A stretch of 64,000 nucleotides of DNA from Methanosarcinaceae archaeon (lineage in GTDB: Archaea > Halobacteriota > Methanosarcinia > Methanosarcinales > Methanosarcinaceae), in contig JAUWQD010000001.1 in the NCBI GenBank assembly GCA_030611265.1, forward strand, positions 62,001-126,000. Direction: 5' to 3'. The position numbers and the translations under genes were made by a program. Below, in pieces: positions 58,690 to 64,000 of the stretch; the stretch's first letter is position 1; the number at the start of each line of letters is the position of its first letter. The notes beneath the pieces are model-generated. The model did no database searches. It had not been told where the DNA came from and worked only from the letters and a program-made list of their open reading frames with translations.

Positions 58690-58789
58690 TGTGTACTCCT
58701 GTTATCTTAATCGTAATGTCAAACTTAAACTAAACTAAATTAAACCAAATGTATGATCCTCATTGATGTGCCAATTAATGCGTTGTACA

Positions 58790-58975
58790 TCATGGGTGCT
58801 GAGGTATTACTATCCATGCAATAATGTATGCCAATATCCCACTGCCGCCGGCAAGTATGAACAATACCCACAGCAGTCTGATAAATGTCGGGTCTATGTC
58901 GAAATATTCGCCCAAACCGCCGCATACTCCTGCGATCATGAAGTTATCTCTTGATCTGTATAATCGTTTCTTCAT
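58790..58975 (-). CDS. pspC: PspC-domain small membrane protein
   Basis: A 61-residue protein: RLYRSRDNFMIAGVCGGLGE (PspC signature), YFDIDPTFIRLLWVLF, then a hydrophobic helix ending VIPQHP. PspC proteins sense or respond to membrane stress. Its ATG overlaps the trpC stop by four bases, so it is translated with trpC although functionally unrelated. Confidence 0.9.
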   Translation of the reverse strand: MKKRLYRSRDNFMIAGVCGGLGEYFDIDPTFIRLLWVLFILAGGSGILAYIIAWIVIPQHP

Positions 58976-59784
58976 ATTGAACCCTCTACCATTTCTTTTG
59001 TTTTGGTGTACACATCACTGCTTTTAATGATTGCGGTTCCAATGAGGATCGCATCTGCGCCTGCAGAAATCACGCGAGTGATGTCATCTTCATTGTGAAC
59101 GCCGCTCTCGCTTATTATAACATGTTGGGTTCCGTTCTTTTTATCGAAATCCCTGATAATTGGTGCAAGACGCACAGTGGTTTGCAGGTCAACTTCAAGC
59201 GTGCCAAGGTTCCTGTTATTAATGCCTATCACTCTCGCGGTGGTCTTCAATGCATTGTTAAGTTCATCTTCATCGTGAACTTCAACAAGCGGCTCAAACC
59301 CTTTTGACTTTGCAAGTAGTACAAATGATTCAAGTTTATCACCGAGTGCGCCAGCGATCAAAAGTATAAGGTCGCTCTTTGCTTCATCCATTTGCTTCTC
59401 ATCGATAATGAAATCCTTGCGAAGCACCGGAATAGATACGGATTTCCGTGCACTTTTCAGGTTCTCGATCGACCCGTTAAAAAAATCCGGCTCGGTCAGG
59501 ACAGATATTGCAACAGCTCCGCCGTGTTCCATCTCTTTTGCAATTTTGGCAGCATCGTCCGGCAGTATCTCTCGAAATGTTGCACTTGGTGATGCAGGTT
59601 TTACCTCTGCGATTATAGGGATTTTTCCTTCCTGTTTTGCAAGTTCAACGGCAGATATGAGATCTCGCTTTTGCGGATCTGCAATATGCGATGTCGTGGT
59701 GGCAGTCGAAATGTTTGACGCGGGTATCTCAAGTGCAGCAACTCGTTTTTTGGTGGCTTCCAGTATGTCTTCAATTACGCGATG
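58972..59784 (-). CDS. trpC: Indole-3-glycerol phosphate synthase
   Basis: A 270-residue TrpC closing the indole ring. Motifs: IIAEVKPASPS (catalytic Glu and Lys), VLTEPDFFNGS, PVLRKDFIID, INNRNLGTLEVDL and ISESGVHNEDDI. ATG at 59784 follows CGAGG; a longer reading begins upstream without support. It is first in trpC-pspC-trpB-trpA; trpD, trpE, trpF and trpG are not in the window. Confidence 0.93.
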   Translation of the reverse strand, partial: HRVIEDILEATKKRVAALEIPASNISTATTTSHIADPQKRDLISAVELAKQEGKIPIIAEVKPASPSATFREILPDDAAKIAKEMEHGGAVAISVLTEPDFFNGSIENLKSARKSVSIPVLRKDFIIDEKQMDEAKSDLILLIAGALGDKLESFVLLAKSKGFEPLVEVHDEDELNNALKTTARVIGINNRNLGTLEVDLQTTVRLAPIIRDFDKKNGTQHVIISESGVHNEDDITRVISAGADAILIGTAIIKSSDVYTKTKEMVEGSI

Positions 59785-59878
59785 CATAAAACCTCGATGT
59801 ATAGTTATGTACATTGATGTATAATAAAAAGCATTGGATATATACATTACGGGTCACGACATACGTTTGATCGTATCC

Positions 59879-60673
59879 TCAGGTTTTTATATCATCTTCA
59901 TACTCGAATTCATCATTTTCTTCGTCGATTTCAGGGGATTCAGTTTTGCCCTTTGTGCTGATCCGCTCATTAAAAACAGTTTGTGGGAAGTATGCCAAAA
60001 ATGCCTGTGCGGTTCCGACCAGTACGAATACTCTTGAAACTACCTGAATGGTATCGACTGATGTGATAAAATCCGTCAATATGAAATCAAATACAAATGA
60101 GATCGCAACCAGTGGCAGTACAGTTCGGTGAATTGAGATTGCAATGGAACGTGTTATAAACATAAGCAATAGAAGTCCCAGTATCATTGCAGTGGGGAAT
60201 ACAAATAGCCCCATAAGGTATATTTGAATTGCAATATCACTATTCACAATAAAGATCGATGTCCACTCCGTAACAATCGGTCCAATCGCACCGCTTGAGT
60301 AAAAAAATCCGAGATAAGTTGCTCCGAATATTGCAAATATAAATGAAATATATTTGCTGATCTTTTCATTACCGACCATTACGTATGTTATAAAGAAGAC
60401 AAGCGGTACCGATATGAATGCGAACGGTATGGCCGACATATTGTACATTATCGTATCAATCGCAGGTTTGCCAATGTATGCTGCAATCATGCGTATGGTT
60501 GTTGGGAGGTACGTGGCTCCGACAAGTGTCCATAATGCGATAAGTGCCCATAGCGCAGGTTTGCTTTTTTTGCTATACTTTTCATCATTACGTGCAAGTA
60601 CAAATGCAAACGTGAATGATGATACTGTTATTGCAAAACAGATGATGATATTTAAGAAAAGTTCCACGATCAT
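59879..60673 (-). CDS. Multi-TM membrane protein B (paralogue of 61077-61877)
   Basis: A 264-residue protein with about seven hydrophobic helices and an acidic C-terminal tail (EIDEENDEFEYEDD). Strongly similar to the gene at 61077-61877: shared KSKPALWAL, YLPTTIRMIAAY, IPFAFISVPLV, YLMGLF..PTAMILGLLL and AISFVFDF. No family recognised. It lies downstream of a winged-helix gene on the same strand. Confidence 0.7.
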   Translation of the reverse strand: MIVELFLNIIICFAITVSSFTFAFVLARNDEKYSKKSKPALWALIALWTLVGATYLPTTIRMIAAYIGKPAIDTIMYNMSAIPFAFISVPLVFFITYVMVGNEKISKYISFIFAIFGATYLGFFYSSGAIGPIVTEWTSIFIVNSDIAIQIYLMGLFVFPTAMILGLLLLMFITRSIAISIHRTVLPLVAISFVFDFILTDFITSVDTIQVVSRVFVLVGTAQAFLAYFPQTVFNERISTKGKTESPEIDEENDEFEYEDDIKT

Positions 60674-60721
60674 GCGTTAACCTCCGACATTCTATGGTTG
60701 AACTAGTATTTTATGTATGGA

Positions 60722-61084
60722 TCATGGCATACGCTCAATAATTTCGCCCATCTTCTTTGTTTTCTTGTAAAACGTAGTTGTGTTTTTCAGGAAACTTGCG
60801 GCCATAAGCCCTTTGTTTGTGATCACATATCCTCCACGTTTCACTTTTTTCACAAGGCCTTCTAACTGGAACACAGTTTTCATCTTGCTGCCAATACTCC
60901 CTCTATCTGCGAACTGATCAGTGTACTTTCGGATATCTGAGAACTCGGTAATACCGGGATCTTTATTTTCAAGGACTTTGAGTATCAGGCGATATTGTAT
61001 GTCGCCGGGACCCTGGTTTATTCCGAAGGACTGGTAGAACACAGCAACTTCTTGCTCCAGTTCGACATCGATATCTTCAGACAT
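60722..61084 (-). CDS. Winged-helix-like small protein
   Basis: A 120-residue soluble protein with a probable helix-turn-helix and wing: ITEFSDIRKYTDQFADRGSIGSKM..., given here in part, then LVKKVKRGGYVITNKG. It may regulate transcription. The ATG at 61084 is nine bases after AGGAG. It overlaps the end of the first multi-TM gene and precedes the second. Confidence 0.6.
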   Translation of the reverse strand: MSEDIDVELEQEVAVFYQSFGINQGPGDIQYRLILKVLENKDPGITEFSDIRKYTDQFADRGSIGSKMKTVFQLEGLVKKVKRGGYVITNKGLMAASFLKNTTTFYKKTKKMGEIIERMP

Positions 61085-61877
61085 CGGAATCATCTCCTAT
61101 ATGATTATCGGATTCAGTCTCATCATCTTCCTCATAAAAGTCGTACTGATATTCCTGTATTCCGAGTTTTTCCTGAAGTGTAAGTGGCGGGAAATATGCA
61201 AGAAATGCCTGTACTGTTCCTATCAGCACAAATAATCTTGCAAACACCTGCATGATATCAATATTTGTTATCATGTCGGTCAGCATAAAATCAAACACAA
61301 ACGATATTGCGACTAAGGGGAGGGTTGTGCGATATCTAAGTCGTTTTGGTACACGCTGGAGTAGTATGATCAACAGTAGTCCAAGTATCATGGCAGTTGG
61401 GACTATGAATAATCCCATGAGGTAGATATTGATCGCAATGTCACTGTTCACGCTAAAGAGCGATGCCCATTCTGTGACTGTTGAGTTCACCCCGTTCGAG
61501 TACAAAAAAGTGAGGTATGCTGCCCCGAATATCATAAACACGAATGAGACATATCCGCTGACCTTTTTGTCGCCAACGATGACGTATATGATGAAATACA
61601 CCAGTGGTACTGACACGAATGCAAATGGTATGGCTGCCAGATTGTACATCAGCAGGTCAAGCCCATAGTTTTGCGTATATGCCGCAATCATACGAATGGT
61701 GGTCGGAAGATATGTAAACCCGACCAGTGTCCAGAATATGACCAGTGCCCACAGCGCAGGTTTGCTTTTTTCACCATGTTCGGGTTCACTGCGTGCCAAT
61801 ACCCATGCAAATGCAAAAGACGATAAGGTGATTGCAAAACAGATGGTGATATTGAGTAAAAGTCCTGATTCCATCAT
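61077..61877 (-). CDS. Multi-TM membrane protein A (paralogue of 59879-60673)
   Basis: A 266-residue protein with about seven hydrophobic helices and an acidic tail (YDFYEEDDETESDN). It resembles its downstream paralogue over the whole length. I start at the first of two ATGs at 61877, after GGAG. Function unknown; conserved prolines and TTIRMIAAY in the same places suggest a receptor or channel-like fold, but this is a guess. Confidence 0.7.
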   Translation of the reverse strand: MMESGLLLNITICFAITLSSFAFAWVLARSEPEHGEKSKPALWALVIFWTLVGFTYLPTTIRMIAAYTQNYGLDLLMYNLAAIPFAFVSVPLVYFIIYVIVGDKKVSGYVSFVFMIFGAAYLTFLYSNGVNSTVTEWASLFSVNSDIAINIYLMGLFIVPTAMILGLLLIILLQRVPKRLRYRTTLPLVAISFVFDFMLTDMITNIDIMQVFARLFVLIGTVQAFLAYFPPLTLQEKLGIQEYQYDFYEEDDETESDNHIGDDSDV

Positions 61878-61965
61878 ATTTGTGTAGTCTCCTTCGCGGT
61901 ACTGGAAAAATATTACATTGTTATATATAATATGCAATATGTCTCTTTATAGTACAAAAGTTTAT

Positions 61966-61991
61966 TCGTTTGACGTTTGAGATTCCCAACC
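61966..61991 (+). promoter_or_regulatory. Conserved element upstream of archaellin 1
   Basis: TCGTTTGACG followed by TTTGAGATTCCCAACC, 87 bp before the ATG. The same element recurs 81 bp before archaellin 2 (62848-62873). A TATA-like TTTAATATAC follows at once. It is probably an activator site plus promoter. Confidence 0.6.
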
Positions 61992-62077
61992 TTTAATATA
62001 CAACTTCTGCATTTAAAGGATTATACACACTTTTATGTTGAAACAGTTACATGTTTTATTTATTGGAAGGTTGTACT

Positions 62078-62707
62078 ATGAAAGCAAACAACAAAATATT
62101 CATGAGAACGGATACTCACGCACAGGTCGGTATCGGTACTCTCATCATTTTCATTGCGATGGTACTAGTTGCTGCAACTGCGGCATCGGTTTTGATTCAG
62201 ACATCCGGTGTGCTTCAGCAGAAAGCACAATCTACAGGAAGGGAAGCAGTTCAAGAGGTTGGTTCCAACTTAGAGGTCATGCAGATAATTGGTTCCAGAA
62301 GCGACACAAGTTCGAATGATTTTGATTATGTGAATATCACTGTGAAAGCGATGGCTGGAGCAGGTGCAATTGATGTAGGAGGATTTGTTTTAGCGTTACA
62401 AAACCAATCAGAACGCATCGATGCCATCAAATATGTAGATGACACGAACGCTGCGACCCTTACGTCTACTCAATTTTTTGTTGTCGTTTTAAGGGATGAG
62501 GACAGTTCATTCAATGCATCTTCCGATACGGTTACATCGATCAATTCGGGTGATATTATTAATATTGTGCTCGACCCGGGTGTAAATTTACCTGCAAGAG
62601 AGCCTGTCAGGATCGAGATCATGCCGGAGTTCGGTTCTACTGTAATAAAAGAATTCATCACACCTTCGACATATGGTGTTAAGACGAACGTAGTTTTATT
62701 CCCATAA
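62078..62707 (+). CDS. arlB: Archaellin 1 (archaellum filament protein)
   Basis: A 209-residue archaellin. The class III signal peptide (MKANNKIFMRTDTHA) is cut by the prepilin peptidase before QVGIGTLIIFIAMVLVAA, the hydrophobic assembly helix. The rest is a beta-rich outer domain ending YGVKTNVVLFP, a usual archaellin end. ATG at 62078 follows GGAAGG. First of three tandem copies. Confidence 0.93.
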   Translation: MKANNKIFMRTDTHAQVGIGTLIIFIAMVLVAATAASVLIQTSGVLQQKAQSTGREAVQEVGSNLEVMQIIGSRSDTSSNDFDYVNITVKAMAGAGAIDVGGFVLALQNQSERIDAIKYVDDTNAATLTSTQFFVVVLRDEDSSFNASSDTVTSINSGDIINIVLDPGVNLPAREPVRIEIMPEFGSTVIKEFITPSTYGVKTNVVLFP

Positions 62708-62727
62708 TTTGGTTTATTTCAAATCAA

Positions 62728-62756
62728 TAGGTGAATTTATTCACCTACTTTTTTTT
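62728..62756 (+). terminator. Hairpin terminator after archaellin 1
   Basis: TAGGTGAA (62728-62735), loop TTTA, TTCACCTA (62740-62747), then C and a run of eight T. It lies 20 bases after the stop of archaellin 1 and separates it from archaellin 2, which has its own upstream element. Confidence 0.85.
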
Positions 62757-62847
62757 ATTGTATATGTTTGAATTGTGTACTCCAAGTTAATCGAGTGCAA
62801 GCAAGCATTGTTATCTCGAATTATATTTGATTGTAACAAAGCGAATG

Positions 62848-62873
62848 TCGTTTGGTGTTTGAGATTTCCAACC
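62848..62873 (+). promoter_or_regulatory. Conserved element upstream of archaellin 2
   Basis: TCGTTTGGTG followed by TTTGAGATTTCCAACC, matching the element at 61966-61991 in 23 of 26 positions by eye. AGTATATATATT follows as TATA box. Confidence 0.6.
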
Positions 62874-62953
62874 ACATAGTATATATATTAAAATGACAAT
62901 ATACATTATTATATCCAAATAAAATTGGATATTCTAATATGGAGGATTGTATT

Positions 62954-63592
62954 ATGAAAGCAAACAACAAAATATTCATGAGAAAGGATACCCGCGCACA
63001 GGTCGGTATCGGCACCCTCATCATCTTCATTGCGATGGTGTTGGTTGCTGCAGTTGCTGCAGCAGTACTGATCCAGACGTCCGGTGTTCTTCAGCAGAAA
63101 GCACAGTCAACAGGATCAGAAACCGTTCAAGAGGTTGCATCTAACATCGAAGTTACACAGATCATTGGTGTACGAAATGCTACTACACCTGGAAATGATC
63201 TTGAAAGGTTGGAACTTACAATAAAAGTTATGGCTGGGGCAGATTCAATTGATGTTGGACAATTTGTTGCAGCGATGCAAAACAAATCAACACGTATTGA
63301 ACTTATCGAATACACAAATAATAGTAATACTGCAAATCTCACATCTGCTCAATTCTATGTTGTAGAACTCAGGGATGAGGATGGCTCATTCGATGCAACT
63401 GGAGAAACGAATACAGTGATTAACTCAGGGGATCTTATTACCCTTGTATTCAAGCCTGGTGCAAGCATGAATTTCCCAACAAGAGAGCCTGTCAGGATCG
63501 AGATCAAACCGGAGTTTGGTACTTCAATAATAAGAGAATTCAACACTCCGTCATCATATGGTGTAGAGACTAACGTAGTATTGTATCCATAA
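62954..63592 (+). CDS. arlB: Archaellin 2
   Basis: A 212-residue archaellin with the same signal (MKANNKIFMRKDTRA) and assembly helix as copy 1 and the same C-terminal pattern (REPVRIEIKPEFG, YGVETNVVLYP). The middle outer region differs. GGAGG precedes the ATG at 62954. It has its own promoter element and is probably transcribed together with copy 3. Confidence 0.93.
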   Translation: MKANNKIFMRKDTRAQVGIGTLIIFIAMVLVAAVAAAVLIQTSGVLQQKAQSTGSETVQEVASNIEVTQIIGVRNATTPGNDLERLELTIKVMAGADSIDVGQFVAAMQNKSTRIELIEYTNNSNTANLTSAQFYVVELRDEDGSFDATGETNTVINSGDLITLVFKPGASMNFPTREPVRIEIKPEFGTSIIREFNTPSSYGVETNVVLYP

Positions 63593-63607
63593 GACACAGA
63601 TGTCTTA
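63590..63607 (+). other. Short hairpin between archaellins 2 and 3
   Basis: TAAGACA-CAGA-TGTCTTA folds into a seven-pair stem that includes the stop codon of archaellin 2. There is no T-run, so it may slow or process the message and set the ratio of copies 2 and 3, rather than end transcription. Confidence 0.45.
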
Positions 63608-63626
63608 ACAAAAGGAGGATTGTATT

Positions 63627-64000
63627 ATGAAAGCAAATAATAAAACATTCATGAGAAAGGACACTCGTGCACAGGTGGGAATCGGCACTCTCATCATCTT
63701 TATTGCGATGGTATTAGTGGCTGCAGTTGCTGCAGCAGTACTGATCCAGACGTCCGGTGTTCTTCAGCAGAAAGCACAGTCAACAGGATCGGAAACCGTT
63801 AAAGAAGTTGCTTCTAACCTAGAAGTCACACAAATTGTTGGTGCTGTTAATGCTGGTAAAGATAACTTTACTGCCATTAACATAACAATAAAAGTGATGG
63901 CCGGTGCAGATGCAATTGATATCAGTCAGTTTGTTTTGGCGCTACAAGATAAAGAAGGACGTACTGATGGAATTACATATAATATTTCTACCAGTACCGC
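63627..64000 (+). CDS. arlB: Archaellin 3 (partial, runs off the window)
   Basis: The first 124 codons of a third archaellin: same signal peptide (MKANNKTFMRKDTRA) and hydrophobic helix, then a diverging outer domain. AAAGGAGGATTG lies just before the ATG. Only 34 bp separate it from archaellin 2. The 3' end lies beyond 64000. Confidence 0.93.
   Translation, partial: MKANNKTFMRKDTRAQVGIGTLIIFIAMVLVAAVAAAVLIQTSGVLQQKAQSTGSETVKEVASNLEVTQIVGAVNAGKDNFTAINITIKVMAGADAIDISQFVLALQDKEGRTDGITYNISTST

Overview
The window looks like a chromosome segment of a euryarchaeon of the order Methanosarcinales, either a methanogen or an ANME-2-like methanotroph. The evidence is F420-dependent methylene-tetrahydromethanopterin reductase (mer) directly followed by an FpoF/FrhB-type F420H2 oxidase subunit, a heterodisulfide-reductase-like hdrACB operon, a CooC protein, archaeal TFB, Gar1, aIF6, Trm5, eS19, L31e, L39e, L18Ae and prefoldin, archaellins, PGF-CTERM surface proteins and several extracellular c-type cytochromes. 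I cannot name the genus. Most genes are moderately AT-rich. The genes at 3913-6063 and 14986-16860 are much more AT-rich and look acquired.

Layout. 1-6.4 kb is an accessory region: the tail of HMG-CoA reductase, two AAA+/DUF4143-type ATPases each preceded by its own phased repeat array, and a RloC-like ATPase with a zinc-hook CxxC and a possible nuclease triad. 6.4-12.5 kb carries an aconitase-family gene, an hdrA-hdrC-hdrB operon with unusual cysteine losses, and a winged-helix regulator. 12.7-18.6 kb holds tRNA-Ile and tRNA-Thr, trm5, a LysE-type exporter, an AT-rich gene with a HEPN-like motif lying between inverted copies of one 17-bp sequence, then gar1-tfb. 18.9-30.1 kb: pyruvate phosphate dikinase, RNase HII, a two-gene archaeal type IV pilus (TadA/TadC-like) engine, a V4R-like protein, CooC and a lipoprotein. 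30.2-40.3 kb: a CDF transporter, a frameshifted DUF4258 gene with a MqsA-like partner, chorismate synthase, an IS remnant, a cluster of two c-type cytochromes with a PGF-CTERM surface protein, and the mer-fpoF-nadM operon.

40.6-50.1 kb is the most striking region. A same-strand array of about fifteen genes combines oxygen defence (desulforedoxin-like protein, superoxide reductase, rubrerythrin, CMD/AhpD-like protein), a five-heme PGF-CTERM cytochrome, sulfur handling (TusA, DsrE), Fe-S assembly (an IscS with Asp at the PLP-lysine position, and an IscU fused to a thioredoxin-reductase-like flavoprotein without its CxxC), and electron carriers (ferredoxin, iron-sulfur flavoprotein, FNR-like protein, archaeoflavoprotein). 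It ends at a clear hairpin-plus-T terminator. The parts suggest one unit that protects or rebuilds Fe-S clusters under oxidative stress.

50.4-56.6 kb is housekeeping: purA, the eS19/PDCD5/L39e/L31e/aIF6/L18Ae/prefoldin cluster and ftsY. 56.7-59.8 kb is a partial trp operon (trpC-pspC-trpB-trpA) with a PspC gene inside it. 59.9-61.9 kb has two paralogous multi-TM proteins flanking a winged-helix protein. 62-64 kb has three tandem archaellin genes, the last cut by the window edge.
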